A program made the translations under genes and the position numbers. A stretch of 64,000 nt of DNA from Alkaliphilus pronyensis (lineage in GTDB: Bacteria > Bacillota > Clostridia > Peptostreptococcales > Natronincolaceae). The DNA is taken from positions 31,393 through 95,392 of the forward strand of contig NZ_WBZC01000023.1 in the NCBI RefSeq assembly GCF_009017275.1. The letters are read 5' to 3'. Shown one piece after another: positions 45,917-55,380 of the stretch; the first letter of the stretch is position 1; each line of letters begins with the position of its first letter. The notes below the pieces were generated by a model. That model had not been told where the DNA came from and ran no database searches. It was given only the letters and a program-made list of their open reading frames with translations.

Positions 45917-46870
45917 ATGATTTCAAATTACCTTTACACAATTGGTAAGTACTTGGCTCCCTCTCAAAGGGATGAGGTGCAAAAAGAAATAAAAGCAAAT
46001 TTATATGATTATCTTGAAGAAAACTTTGGAGAAAAGGAATATACAGAAAATGAAATTGAAGAAGCAATTAGATCATTAGGGCATCCGCAAAAGGTTGCTG
46101 AGGCTTATATGAACAATACTAGATCACTTATTGGCAACGCATATATTGATACCTACTGGCTTGTGGTAAAATTAGTAGTGATTGGTACTGCCATTGGTTT
46201 AACAGTATCAAATATTGTTTCTTTTACAGGTGGCGAAGATGCAATAGACTTTTTTATAAAGTTATTTGCTTCATTATGGCAATCTAGTTTTTCATTAATT
46301 GGAATGGTTACAGTGATTTTTGCTGCCATTAATTATTATAATCCACAAGAATCAATCATCGAGGATGAGAACTGGTCCCTTAGCCTCCTTGAAACTGCTC
46401 CAGAGCCTAATGATAAAGTAAGTATAACCGAACTTGTTGTCGAATCATTTTTTATTTGCATAGTTCTGGTTGTGTTAAATAATCTTTTTGTTAATATTGA
46501 AAACTTAGGAATTAACATCATCCCTATAGCAAACATGACATATTTTAAAGCCTACATACCTTGGATAAATTTATTGCTTGGAGGATGGCTTTTAACAAAT
46601 ATATATCTTTTAATAAAAAGACAATGGCAAAAGCAAATAAGAGTTCTACGTATACTCCTTGATATAACAGGAATTGTTTTGGCTTTGAGAATAGCATTTG
46701 ATTCTAACGTATTTAATCTTTCATCAGTTACAGATAGATTAGGTGTAGAAGCTAGCTCAAATCAATGGCCTTTGCTTACCAGTTATATAGTACTTGCAGT
46801 CTTTATCGCCGTATCTAGCTTTGAACTATATCAGCATCTCAAAGCTCTATTTATGAAGAGAAAAGTATAA
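45917..46870 (+). CDS. HAAS-domain membrane protein
   Basis: This 317-residue protein has an N-terminal HAAS/DUF1700-like helical domain (about 1-70, containing ARSLGHPQKVAEAYM-like sequence). Five or six membrane helices follow. It starts 2 bases after the PadR stop with GGAGGTG overlapping it. HAAS proteins often act with PadR regulators, controlling stress or resistance genes; the exact role is not known. Confidence 0.85.
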   Translation: MISNYLYTIGKYLAPSQRDEVQKEIKANLYDYLEENFGEKEYTENEIEEAIRSLGHPQKVAEAYMNNTRSLIGNAYIDTYWLVVKLVVIGTAIGLTVSNIVSFTGGEDAIDFFIKLFASLWQSSFSLIGMVTVIFAAINYYNPQESIIEDENWSLSLLETAPEPNDKVSITELVVESFFICIVLVVLNNLFVNIENLGINIIPIANMTYFKAYIPWINLLLGGWLLTNIYLLIKRQWQKQIRVLRILLDITGIVLALRIAFDSNVFNLSSVTDRLGVEASSNQWPLLTSYIVLAVFIAVSSFELYQHLKALFMKRKV

Positions 46871-46876
46871 TCTAAA

Positions 46877-46910
46877 ATAATGCTACCTTTCCTACAAGGG
46901 TAGCATTATT
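46877..46910 (+). terminator. Terminator of the PadR-HAAS operon
   Basis: AATAATGCTACC pairs with GGGTAGCATTATT, followed by TATTCC. It lies 6 bases after the HAAS stop. Confidence 0.85.
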
Positions 46911-47009
46911 TATTCCAAACAAAAGTATGCCTTTTAGTTTAAGTCTTAAAGGCCGAAGCTTATTTATCCTGATTTGTAATCTCTAGTATTGTTATAAGGT
47001 ATTCATTAA

Positions 47010-47040
47010 AACGAAACAAAAGAACCGTCCCTGCGTTTCG
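47010..47040. repeat. Short GGGACGGTTCTT-family repeat
   Basis: AACGAAACAAAAGAACCGTCCCTGCGTTTCG is a compact copy of the inverted end only. It ends 4 bases from the tetR stop codon. Confidence 0.75.
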
Positions 47041-47044
47041 ACTG

Positions 47045-47608
47045 TTATTTGAGAAGTCTATTTGTAACACCATTTGTCATTATATCTTGAATTAGTCTAA
47101 TCAAGTCCTCTGCTGGTAGCTTTTTATCATTTCTAAACCAATAGCTCATGATTCCAATCATTGCTGAAAGAATATATTCTAGAATGAAATCAAATTCTAT
47201 AGGATCTAAATCATTATATTGAATGAGTTCTTGTTTAAGAATAGGCTTTATTGAAGTTTTAAGCTTACTTGCAAAACCAGGATCACCATTATCCCCAAGT
47301 AAAACTGAATAGTATTTACTATTCTTCTCATATAGTTTCATTAACATATCAAGGGGCATACCCATTGTTTGATTCTGTATAGTAAATTGGGGTAATTCAT
47401 CCAAAGAAGGTATCAATGATGCTTCTAATTGCTCAAGAACATCATAAATATCAGTAAAATACTCGTAAAAGGTACCTCTATTATAACCTGCTTTTTGAGT
47501 GATTTCTTTTACAGTTATATTTTCAATTCTTTTCTCACAGTACAAGAGCCAAAATGAATCTATTAGGTTTTGTCTAGTCTGAGCTGTTATCTCAGGTCTT
47601 TTTTTCAT
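47045..47608 (-). CDS. TetR-family transcriptional regulator
   Basis: This 187-residue regulator has an N-terminal helix-turn-helix (ITVKEITQKAGYNRGTFYEYF, residues about 35-55) and a ligand-binding domain with the TetR_C_7-like GMPLDMLMKLYEKN. It is divergent from a glycosyltransferase-efflux pair, with a palindromic operator between, and so is the probable local repressor. Confidence 0.92.
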   Translation of the reverse strand: MKKRPEITAQTRQNLIDSFWLLYCEKRIENITVKEITQKAGYNRGTFYEYFTDIYDVLEQLEASLIPSLDELPQFTIQNQTMGMPLDMLMKLYEKNSKYYSVLLGDNGDPGFASKLKTSIKPILKQELIQYNDLDPIEFDFILEYILSAMIGIMSYWFRNDKKLPAEDLIRLIQDIMTNGVTNRLLK

Positions 47609-47627
47609 TTTTTTATCTCCTTAAGTC

Positions 47628-47650
47628 CGACAATCATTACCATATTGTCG
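47628..47650. promoter_or_regulatory. Candidate TetR operator
   Basis: CGACAAT-N9-ATTGTCG is a perfect inverted repeat centred between the divergent tetR and glycosyltransferase genes, 20 bases before the tetR start. Confidence 0.7.
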
Positions 47651-47727
47651 ATTGATGATTGGTGCAAACACAAGTATACTTTCATTATACAACAAGTTGT
47701 TTGATTATAAAAGAGGAGGACAAAATT

Positions 47728-48975
47728 ATGATTACAATTCTATGCTCAGGTTCTAGGGGAGATTATCAGCCATATATAGCCCTTGCACAACAGCTTAAAA
47801 AACTTGGAAAGGATGTACGTATAGCTGGAATGAGGGATTATGAGGGTTTTGTTCGAAACTATGAAATAGATTTTTACCCTATTCAGGCTGATTTTAAATC
47901 TCTTAATGTTGATGAGAAAATGCTTATGGAGGCTCAAACAGCAGATAATCCTTTAAAAATGCTTTTAACCTTTAATAAAATGAAAAAATACGGAGCTAGC
48001 ATAGCTAATGAATTCTATGCTGCCTGTGTTGGAAGCGAATTAATTATTTATCACCCAGGTCTTACTCTGGGCTACTTTGCCGCAGAAAAATTAGGTATAC
48101 CTTCTGTTTTAGCTTCCCCATTCCCTATGCATAAAACAAAGGAGCAGACCTCCATTATTCAATATGGTAGAATTAAATCTACACCTTTTAAAAATTTAAT
48201 TAGCTACCATATGCTACAAGGGATGCTTTGGCTCACCTCAAAGGATTCAGTAAAGAGATTTTGGAAAAATGAATTTGGATATCTTCCAAAGAATTTTAGA
48301 TGTCCCTATGAACGCCATACAGATAAAAAGCATCCAGCTGTAATTTCCTGTAGTAATTTTGTTTTTAAAAAACCAAAAGACTGGAATGATAACATTCATC
48401 AATATGGTTACTGGTTCGTAGAAGAACAAACCAATTATACCCCACCCAAAGAATTATTAGATTTTCTAAGTAATGGTGATAAGCCTATTTATATAGGGTT
48501 TGGTAGTGTTTTTCATGAAAAACAACAAAAGACTTTATACAAATTAATAATAGATGCCCTTTCTAAGAGTGGTAGACGTGGTATCATCTGTGGAATGGGA
48601 AAACTTAATAATCTACCTGATAATATATTTGCTATTGATAGAATACCTCATACATGGCTATTTGATAAAGTTGCTGCAGTTTGTCATCACGGTGGAGCGG
48701 GAACAACTGCCGCTGGGTTTAGAGCAGGTGTTCCCAGCATTATTATCCCTTTTGCCAATGACCAACATGCATGGGCTCACAGATCTTATGATTTAGGTGT
48801 GGGTGCAAGGCCTATTCCTATAAAAACACTTACCTCTGACAATCTTGCATCAGCAATAAACTTTGCTCTACAGGATAAAATTGTTAGTAATGCAAAGGCC
48901 TTAGCAAGAAATATAGCTACAGAAAATGGTGCTAGGGACTGTGCAGAAGTAATTTTAGATAGTCTTAGGAGGTAG
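47728..48975 (+). CDS. Glycosyltransferase of the GT1/GT28-like (UGT, MGT) type
   Basis: This 415-residue enzyme starts MITILCSGSRGDYQPYIALAQQL, the N-terminal motif of sterol or antibiotic glycosyltransferases. The C-terminal nucleotide-sugar motif is VCHHGGAGTTAAGFRAGVPSIIIPFANDQ. The ATG at 47728 follows GAGGAGG. It probably glycosylates a lipophilic small molecule; macrolides or sterol-like lipids are possibilities. It is followed by an efflux gene after 3 bases, under TetR control. Confidence 0.85.
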   Translation: MITILCSGSRGDYQPYIALAQQLKKLGKDVRIAGMRDYEGFVRNYEIDFYPIQADFKSLNVDEKMLMEAQTADNPLKMLLTFNKMKKYGASIANEFYAACVGSELIIYHPGLTLGYFAAEKLGIPSVLASPFPMHKTKEQTSIIQYGRIKSTPFKNLISYHMLQGMLWLTSKDSVKRFWKNEFGYLPKNFRCPYERHTDKKHPAVISCSNFVFKKPKDWNDNIHQYGYWFVEEQTNYTPPKELLDFLSNGDKPIYIGFGSVFHEKQQKTLYKLIIDALSKSGRRGIICGMGKLNNLPDNIFAIDRIPHTWLFDKVAAVCHHGGAGTTAAGFRAGVPSIIIPFANDQHAWAHRSYDLGVGARPIPIKTLTSDNLASAINFALQDKIVSNAKALARNIATENGARDCAEVILDSLRR

Positions 48976-48978
48976 TCT

Positions 48979-50214
48979 ATGAAAAAGCTAGAAAACTGGC
49001 AGAAGTCTTTTTTCACTATTTATATAGGGCAGGCATTTTCACTCCTTAGTTCTAGTGCTGTTCAATTCTCAATTATCTGGTGGATTACAGTTCAAACAGG
49101 CTCTGCTCTTTTTTTGACAATGGCAAGTGTTGTTGGTTTATTACCACAGGCAGTTATAGGTCCTTTTGCTGGAATTTGGATAGACCGATATAATCGAAAA
49201 GCTATTATGATTATAGCCGATATTATAGTTGCTACTTCTAGTCTAGTACTGGGTATAGCTTTCTTTTGGGGTATACCAAGTATTACATTTGTTTATGTGG
49301 TGCTTTTTACAAGATCCTTAGGCGAAACATTTCATAGACCAGCAATGCAAGCAGCAATACCTCAGCTTGTTCCAAAAAGCGAACTTACGAAAGCAGGTGG
49401 ACTAGGTCAAATGGTGCAGTCAGCCTGTTCTATGATAGGTCCAATGCTTGGTGCACTTTTAATGAGCATTACAACATTACAATATGTAATGCTAATAGAT
49501 ATTATCGGAGCCACTTTAGCAGTAATAACTCTATCCTTAGTAAAGATTTCAAAACACAGAGTTATTTTAGGTAGCAAGTTTAACGTTATCCATGATATGA
49601 AAGAAGGAATAAAAGCTATAAAATCAAATGAAGCATTATTGAGAATCTCTATCCCTATGCTTATTTCAACAATTATACTTGTTCCACTAGGAACACTTTT
49701 ACCTTTGATGGTTAAAAATTACTTTAACGGTACCGCTTTACACAACGGAATTGTTCAAACTTTATTTGCAAGTGGAATGTTAATATCAGCAATGGTAATA
49801 GGTGTAACAGGAGGTATTAAAAAGCAATTTCTAATGATTTCTCTTGGCATATTATCTCTAGGGATGTGTTCACTGATAGGTGGATTGCTACCAGCAAGTG
49901 CATTTTGGATTTTCTGTATTGTTGTTTTCATTATGGGTACAACCGGTATGATCTCAAATATACCTTATACAGCCTACATTCAAAAAACAATACCACAGGA
50001 AAATTTGGGCAAAGTCATATCCCTAGTGACAAGTGTTATGAGTTTTGCAGCTCCTATTGGTATGTTTATTGCGGGACCTGTAATTGAAATAATTGGAATC
50101 AGTAAATGGATGATTTACGCGGGAATACTAATGCTTTTTGTTGGAGTATTATCTTATTTATTGACAAGTGAATTCGATTCAACAATACAAATAGAAGATA
50201 CTATATATGAATAA
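48979..50214 (+). CDS. MFS efflux protein (Mef/MdfA-like)
   Basis: This 411-residue, 12-helix transporter has GPFAGIWIDRYNRKAIMI (loop motif of MFS) and an N terminus resembling macrolide-efflux Mef proteins (NWQKSFFTIYIGQAFSLLSSSAVQFSIIWW). It follows the glycosyltransferase gene by 3 bases, so one transcript encodes a modifying enzyme and an exporter. That suggests detoxification, but the substrate is unproven. Confidence 0.85.
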   Translation: MKKLENWQKSFFTIYIGQAFSLLSSSAVQFSIIWWITVQTGSALFLTMASVVGLLPQAVIGPFAGIWIDRYNRKAIMIIADIIVATSSLVLGIAFFWGIPSITFVYVVLFTRSLGETFHRPAMQAAIPQLVPKSELTKAGGLGQMVQSACSMIGPMLGALLMSITTLQYVMLIDIIGATLAVITLSLVKISKHRVILGSKFNVIHDMKEGIKAIKSNEALLRISIPMLISTIILVPLGTLLPLMVKNYFNGTALHNGIVQTLFASGMLISAMVIGVTGGIKKQFLMISLGILSLGMCSLIGGLLPASAFWIFCIVVFIMGTTGMISNIPYTAYIQKTIPQENLGKVISLVTSVMSFAAPIGMFIAGPVIEIIGISKWMIYAGILMLFVGVLSYLLTSEFDSTIQIEDTIYE

Positions 50215-50254
50215 AGTTAATAAATTGCTTATATTTTTTGCATAATATTTTTAA

Positions 50255-50280
50255 GTCCCCTTGCTAAAACACAAGGGGAC
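50255..50280. terminator. Hairpin between the efflux and chemotaxis genes
   Basis: GTCCCCTTG pairs with CAAGGGGAC. The genes on both sides converge. Neither side has a good T-run, so the terminator call is moderate. Confidence 0.5.
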
Positions 50281-50323
50281 AGTCCCCCCTTTGCTTCGTT
50301 CTCCTTAAATACATAAGTAACTA

Positions 50324-52297
50324 TTAGATGTTAAACTTACTTATTTCTTCTTGCATTTCCTCTGCTAATTCAGCTAATACTTCACTAGCAGATGAAATTT
50401 CTTCCATAGACCGGGTTTGTTCTAGTACAGACGCAGATGCTTCTTCAGTACCCGCAGCATTTTCTTCTGAAATTGCTGAAAGGTTTTCAAGGATTCCTAT
50501 TATTTCATTTTTCTTATTTTCCATTAAGTGACCAGATGAGTTGAGGGCTTCTAAAACATCTATAGTAGTTTTTATGGCTTTTGCAATGCCATCAAACTTT
50601 TCATTAGTGATCTTTACACCATGAGTTTGATCATTAACTACTCTAGTAACATCTTTCATTTTACTAACAGCTAACGTGGTTCTTTCCGTAAGTTCCTGTA
50701 TAATTATATCGATTTCATTTGTAAAAGCGTTGGATTCTTCTGCTAGCTTTCTGATTTCTTCAGCTACATCTGCAAATCCTCTTCCTACTTCTCCAGCTCT
50801 TGCTGCTTCTATTGAAGCGTTTAATGCAAGCAGGTTAGTTTGCTCAGCGATGCTTTTAATATTCATACTCTTTGTCTCTATTGCACTAGCACTGCCGCTG
50901 GTTTTTTCAATAACATCCATAATTTCATTAATGGCAATGTTTGTAACTTGAGTCTTTTCTACTAAGTCCCCCAAAACATCAAGACCTTCTTCTTTAAGAA
51001 TATCAATTTTTCTTGTTGAATCATTGAGTGCTTCACGATGAAGCTTATCGGTATTTACAAGTTCTCCCATAGCACTTGCGTTTTCTGCACCTTTTTCAGT
51101 ATCCTCCGCTTGACTAATTGCACCTTTAGCAATTTGATCAATAGCTTTTGCCACCTCCTCAGCTGACTGAACTGAGGTATTTGTAGTAGCAGTAAGTTCT
51201 TCTGAACTAGATGCTAAATGTTGTGCTTTATCCAGAATACTTTGAATTAAGTCTTTAAAATTCCTTTCTAGCTTATGAATGGAGCGTGTCATAGCACCGA
51301 TTTCATCTTTTCTTTTTCCATATTTCAATGCCTTATCAGTAATGTCAGTTTTTAGATTATAATCTGCAATTTTTTCTAGTGTGTTTGTCATGTAGGTAAC
51401 TGGTGTTAAAATACTGTTTAAAATAATACCAATAAGAATTACGGCAAGGATTATGCCTACAACACCTATAGTAGAAAGCTTTATGAGTTCAGATGTAAAA
51501 TCAAGCATTTCCTTTTTGGGTATGTTTACATAGATTTTCCAATCAGAGGGGTTTCCAATTTCATATGCTAGGTCTATACTTTCATAATCAACAAAATCAT
51601 TTGATTCAAAGTTACCATCATAAACCAAGTGGAACTTACCTGAATCATAAATTGTCAAATTCCCAATATATTCATTTATATAATCAATTGTCATATCAAT
51701 GGCTACTGCGCCTTCAGTTTTTCCATTGACTATAATCGGATAGGCTATGGTAATCATTTCTACATCTTCACCATCGATTTCCCAAACAATTGGTTCGTAT
51801 ACAAATATTTTACCACTGTTATATGCGTTATAATAGAAAGCACCATCAACCTCATTTTCCAACCAACAAGCTTCTTTTAAACCAGTATATTGAATTTGAT
51901 CACCTTCTCGATAAAAATAAGGATTATAAGCACCTGAAGTAGTATATATATTTTCTGGTTCTACATACTTTGAATCTTCAAGACGCATCCAAATACCATA
52001 AATTCTTTCATGCTCTATTAAAGTCTCTTTTAAAAGGGCATTAAAGGTATCAATATCAAAGGTATCATTTATTATTGCCATTCGTGTGACTCGCTCTAAA
52101 TCTTCAGTAATTTTGATACTTTCATTCAAGAAATCATTAACAGTACTGGCAGCAACTTTTAGTTCACTGTTTACATATCTCTCATTGTTTTGAATTTCAT
52201 TAGACCTTGCATCGAAAATTGAAATAATGGTAATTATTCCAATAGTGATGGCAACTAGAACGCCCACTAATGTCATTGCCTTATGTTTTAACTTCAT
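50324..52297 (-). CDS. Methyl-accepting chemotaxis protein
   Basis: This 657-residue receptor has a membrane helix at about 8-28, an extracellular dCache-like domain (about 30-265 with [15 protein letters not shown]) and a second helix near 272-292. A HAMP domain and the long helical signalling domain with [32 protein letters not shown] follow. No ligand can be named. It is alone and convergent with the efflux gene. Confidence 0.95.
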   Translation of the reverse strand: MKLKHKAMTLVGVLVAITIGIITIISIFDARSNEIQNNERYVNSELKVAASTVNDFLNESIKITEDLERVTRMAIINDTFDIDTFNALLKETLIEHERIYGIWMRLEDSKYVEPENIYTTSGAYNPYFYREGDQIQYTGLKEACWLENEVDGAFYYNAYNSGKIFVYEPIVWEIDGEDVEMITIAYPIIVNGKTEGAVAIDMTIDYINEYIGNLTIYDSGKFHLVYDGNFESNDFVDYESIDLAYEIGNPSDWKIYVNIPKKEMLDFTSELIKLSTIGVVGIILAVILIGIILNSILTPVTYMTNTLEKIADYNLKTDITDKALKYGKRKDEIGAMTRSIHKLERNFKDLIQSILDKAQHLASSSEELTATTNTSVQSAEEVAKAIDQIAKGAISQAEDTEKGAENASAMGELVNTDKLHREALNDSTRKIDILKEEGLDVLGDLVEKTQVTNIAINEIMDVIEKTSGSASAIETKSMNIKSIAEQTNLLALNASIEAARAGEVGRGFADVAEEIRKLAEESNAFTNEIDIIIQELTERTTLAVSKMKDVTRVVNDQTHGVKITNEKFDGIAKAIKTTIDVLEALNSSGHLMENKKNEIIGILENLSAISEENAAGTEEASASVLEQTRSMEEISSASEVLAELAEEMQEEISKFNI

Positions 52298-52525
52298 ACG
52301 ACACTTCCTTTCTATTGTGATAAATTAACTAAGAGGAGCATTACTTGAATTATACCTAGTTTTAAAAGCTAAATCCTACATACTGAAGTAAAGATAGTGT
52401 TAACTATATAAGCAACAAGCAGTTTTGAGGATAATCTCTATAATAAGATACTTTCAAACTATAGGTAGCTGATTATAGAGCTTCCATGTAATTTCAGTCA
52501 TGTGTAAATCAATGAATATATTAAA

Positions 52526-52555
52526 AGAACACAAGGGTCTTTCCCCTTGTGTTCT
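52526..52555 (-). terminator. Terminator after rluD
   Basis: AGAACACAAGGG pairs with CCCTTGTGTTCT; on minus it is followed by TTTAATATATT. A GGGACGGTTCTT repeat lies between it and rluD. Confidence 0.8.
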
Positions 52556-52592
52556 CTATTCCAAACTTGTTAAGTTAAAAATGAATAAATGT

Positions 52593-52627
52593 TAAAACGA
52601 AACAAAAGAACCGTCCCTACGTTTCAC
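52593..52627. repeat. GGGACGGTTCTT-family repeat overlapping the rluD stop
   Basis: ACGAAACAAAAGAACCGTCCCTACGTTTCA contains the TGA stop codon of rluD on the minus strand. This is a compact copy. Confidence 0.75.
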
Positions 52628-53532
52628 TTTAGTATTGTTAATAGCTTATCAAAGTATATTGGTAGGGATGATTGAAACTCCATATATTCTCCTGATGTTG
52701 GGTGATTAAATCCAAGCACCTTTGCATGTAATACCTGTCCCTTTAAATTAAATTTTTTTGTTTTTCCTCCATAGGTGTCATCTCCTAACAGTGGATGCTT
52801 TATGAAGGAAAGATGTACTCTTATTTGGTGGGTTCTACCGGTTTGAAGCTGTGCTTCTATGTAGGTAAAATCTTTAAATCTTTCAAGTACCTTAACATGA
52901 GTTATTGCCTCTTTGCCACCATTTACAACAGCCATTTTCAACCTATCATTTGGGTTTCTTCCTATAGGTGCCTCTATTGTTGCCTTATTTTCCTTAATGT
53001 TACCTAAGGTAATAGCATGATACTTCCTTGTTATTGTATGTTCCTTTAGTTGCTGTGCTAATGAACGGTGTACAAAGTCATTTTTTGCTACCACCAGTAG
53101 CCCAGATGTATCCTTATCTATTCTGTGAACGATGCCAGGCCGTATTATACCATTAATTGATGATAATCTGCCCTTACAATGATATAATAAGGCATTTACT
53201 AAGGTGTTTTGGTAATTCCCTGGAGCAGGATGAACTACCATATCCTGTGGCTTATTAACTACTAGTAAATCTTCATCTTCAAACACGATCTCTAGGGGAA
53301 TATTTTGTGGCTCAACTGATAATGTCTTAGGTTCTGGTATTTTCAACTCTATTAAATCACCAGTTTTAACTGGATATTTGCTTTTTTCTAACGAACCATT
53401 TACTGTAACCATTTGATCTTTTATTAGCCTTTGAATATAGCTTCTACTAAGGTCTGGAATCTCATCTGATAATAGAATATCTAATCTTGTTCCTTCATCT
53501 TCCTCTAATACAGAAATTCTTTCTATATCCAA
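52624..53532 (-). CDS. rluD: 23S rRNA pseudouridine synthase, RluD family
   Basis: This 302-residue RluA/RluD-type enzyme has an N-terminal S4 domain (about 15-75) and the catalytic Asp139 in HRIDKDTSGLLV. It also has the LQTGRTHQIRVH motif and FNLKGQVLHAK. It follows lspA by 3 bases, the normal lspA-rluD pair. The stop codon comes from an inserted repeat, but the length is normal. Confidence 0.95.
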   Translation of the reverse strand: MDIERISVLEEDEGTRLDILLSDEIPDLSRSYIQRLIKDQMVTVNGSLEKSKYPVKTGDLIELKIPEPKTLSVEPQNIPLEIVFEDEDLLVVNKPQDMVVHPAPGNYQNTLVNALLYHCKGRLSSINGIIRPGIVHRIDKDTSGLLVVAKNDFVHRSLAQQLKEHTITRKYHAITLGNIKENKATIEAPIGRNPNDRLKMAVVNGGKEAITHVKVLERFKDFTYIEAQLQTGRTHQIRVHLSFIKHPLLGDDTYGGKTKKFNLKGQVLHAKVLGFNHPTSGEYMEFQSSLPIYFDKLLTILK

Positions 53533-53535
53533 CTT

Positions 53536-53985
53536 TTACAGCTCCTTTGGTGTAATAGAATCATAGCGTAGAATTACATAAGAAACTAACATAGCTCCTA
53601 CCACTACTGACATATCTGCAATGTTAAATACTGGCCAAACTCTAAAATCAAAAAAATCTATAACAAAGCCAAATCTTATTCTATCTATTAGGTTTCCAGC
53701 AGCTCCCGATATAATAAATAAAATACCTACCTTTAGTGCTTTATGTATTTTTCTGTTTTTATATAAAAATAAGCTAAAACCTATAATTGCAATGGACTTA
53801 GTTATAATAAAAAAAAGCTTTTGATTAGGAAATATCCCAAAGGCAGCACCAAAGTTTCTCACAAAGGTTAAGTGAAATATGTTCTGTATAATTGGTATTT
53901 CACCTATATATTGTAGGGTGTTTATAGCCCAATATTTTGTAGCTTGATCTACAGCTATTACTAATAGAATTAATAAATAAATCAT
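53536..53985 (-). CDS. lspA: Lipoprotein signal peptidase
   Basis: LspA cuts signal peptides from prolipoproteins in the membrane. It is 149 residues long with four helices and catalytic D110 (FGFVIDFFDF) and D124 (FNIADMSV), plus the GNLIDR motif. The lspA-rluD pair is conserved. Confidence 0.97.
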   Translation of the reverse strand: MIYLLILLVIAVDQATKYWAINTLQYIGEIPIIQNIFHLTFVRNFGAAFGIFPNQKLFFIITKSIAIIGFSLFLYKNRKIHKALKVGILFIISGAAGNLIDRIRFGFVIDFFDFRVWPVFNIADMSVVVGAMLVSYVILRYDSITPKEL

Positions 53986-54078
53986 TTAATAGTTAACCCC
54001 CTTCTTTTTTTCTTTACTGATTATATCATTATTAAAGTAAAAAAGATACTGAAAGTACCTTTTTTAATTCTTCTGCTA

Positions 54079-54759
54079 TTAGGTATGTCTTTTCCTATGG
54101 CTTAAGCTTCTTTCTAGGTCATTATCGGGTAATTGCTCTTCATACTGTTCATTTGTAACCTTTTCAACCTCTTGAAGGGCTCCTGGCGTATCATCATCAA
54201 AAACCATATAATTATCCATAGTAGAAAAGGATGGATCATTTTTAACCTCATTGAACTTTGCCACTGCCTGATAGGTATCCTCTCCATCAAATCCAGTGTA
54301 ATCCCTACCATCCATATTCCTTCTACTAAAAGAATGCTTTAGTAATTTTTCTTCTACTGGTCGTCCTCTATCCCCCTGCATTGATTCAATTGGTAGCTTA
54401 TTCTTTCCACAGTCCATACATATATTTGCCTCTGGTAATATTTCCAGCCTTTCTTCTGGAATAGCTTTACCACATATATTACAATCACCATAGGTACCTT
54501 CTTCAATCTTATTTAAGGCTCTATCTATTTCTGTTAAATGATATCTCTCATGGTTTTCTAAGTTCCCTTGCATTTCTGCCATAAACATTTCTGTGCCTAA
54601 GTCAGCAGGATGATTATCATAGGCTGAAAGCTCTTCTGTATATTCCTTCATGGAAGCATTTTTCCCATTATGGTCCTCCATTTGCTGAAGTGTTTTTAAT
54701 GTGTCGGCCCGTTCTTCTAGTAGTCTTTTCTTAAAATGGCTTAGTTTTTCTTTATTCAA
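54079..54759 (-). CDS. TraR/DksA-type zinc finger protein (YteA family)
   Basis: This 226-residue protein has a coiled-coil first half and a C4 zinc finger at C93, C96, C114 and C117 (CNICGKAIPEERLEIL then CMDCGK). It matches the YteA family linked to sporulation in Bacillus. The C-terminal region has YTGFDGEDTYQAVAKFN, typical of this family. It may interact with RNA polymerase; the role is not established. Confidence 0.85.
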   Translation of the reverse strand: MNKEKLSHFKKRLLEERADTLKTLQQMEDHNGKNASMKEYTEELSAYDNHPADLGTEMFMAEMQGNLENHERYHLTEIDRALNKIEEGTYGDCNICGKAIPEERLEILPEANICMDCGKNKLPIESMQGDRGRPVEEKLLKHSFSRRNMDGRDYTGFDGEDTYQAVAKFNEVKNDPSFSTMDNYMVFDDDTPGALQEVEKVTNEQYEEQLPDNDLERSLSHRKRHT

Positions 54760-54772
54760 AATTTACTCCTCC

Positions 54773-55054
54773 TCATCTATAATTATCTATAATATCCAAT
54801 AAATCAGCTATTAGCTTTCCTATTAAGGGTAGGTTTACCCATCCTCTCATCATATAAATTAAGAGACCAACTAATATTGTAAAACCTATCCCCATACCGA
54901 AGCCTCTAATTAGTCCCAAAATGAAGTTCATAAGCAATAATCTACCTGGTTGGTTCATAAGCATTACATATTCTGCAATCCTCATATTATCCATTTTTCT
55001 TGATAGCTTTTCAATAGCAATGCTATTTTTTTTATCTTTTTTGTTTTGCTGCAT
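54773..55054 (-). CDS. DUF5665 membrane protein
   Basis: This 93-residue protein starts at the ATG at 55054 (GGAGGATTATT upstream). It has a charged N terminus, a conserved RIAEYVMLMNQPGRLLLMNFILGLIRGFGMGIGFT segment and two membrane helices. It matches the DUF5665 family of Firmicutes, of unknown function. Longer frames upstream lack a good ribosome site. Confidence 0.8.
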   Translation of the reverse strand: MQQNKKDKKNSIAIEKLSRKMDNMRIAEYVMLMNQPGRLLLMNFILGLIRGFGMGIGFTILVGLLIYMMRGWVNLPLIGKLIADLLDIIDNYR

Positions 55055-55138
55055 AATAATCCTCCACTCTAAATCTATTTTTCCCAGTTTCTTTATTTCT
55101 AAATACATATAGACATAATCATTTTTTGGATACAAAAA

Positions 55139-55336
55139 AAGACTTAGCATTAGCTAAATCCCAGACTGATGAAAAAGCCCTATTTTCTTTGTTACTTCAA
55201 AATCCTAGCACTTTTACGTATTATTGTATACGCTGCAATCGCTAGGATTTTTTGCGCCTCGAAACTAAGACTTTTTGATCAGTCTACCATTTTCAAGGCT
55301 TTGCCTACAATCTCAGACCTAGCATTAGCTAAATCC
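55139..55336. repeat. Inverted-repeat element with flanking direct duplication
   Basis: AGACTGATGAAAAAGCC (55161) pairs with GACTTTTTGATCAGTCT (55268). Inside is the hairpin AAAATCCTAGCA (55199) with GCTAGGATTTTT (55239). AGAC[TC]TAGCATTAGCTAAATCC lies on both outer sides (55139 and 55315), like a target-site duplication, although 22 bases is long. CTTTGTTACTT inside (55190) also borders the element at 2233. It is non-coding and MITE-like. Confidence 0.6.
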
Positions 55337-55380
55337 TCTTATTATTTTTAATTAATTAGTTTTTAAATATTATTATATAG

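Noticed and set aside
27275..52300. Prophage or integrative conjugative element
   Set aside because: No integrase, phage structural, relaxase or conjugation genes and no clear attachment-site repeats are present; the region looks like a patchwork of accessory genes.
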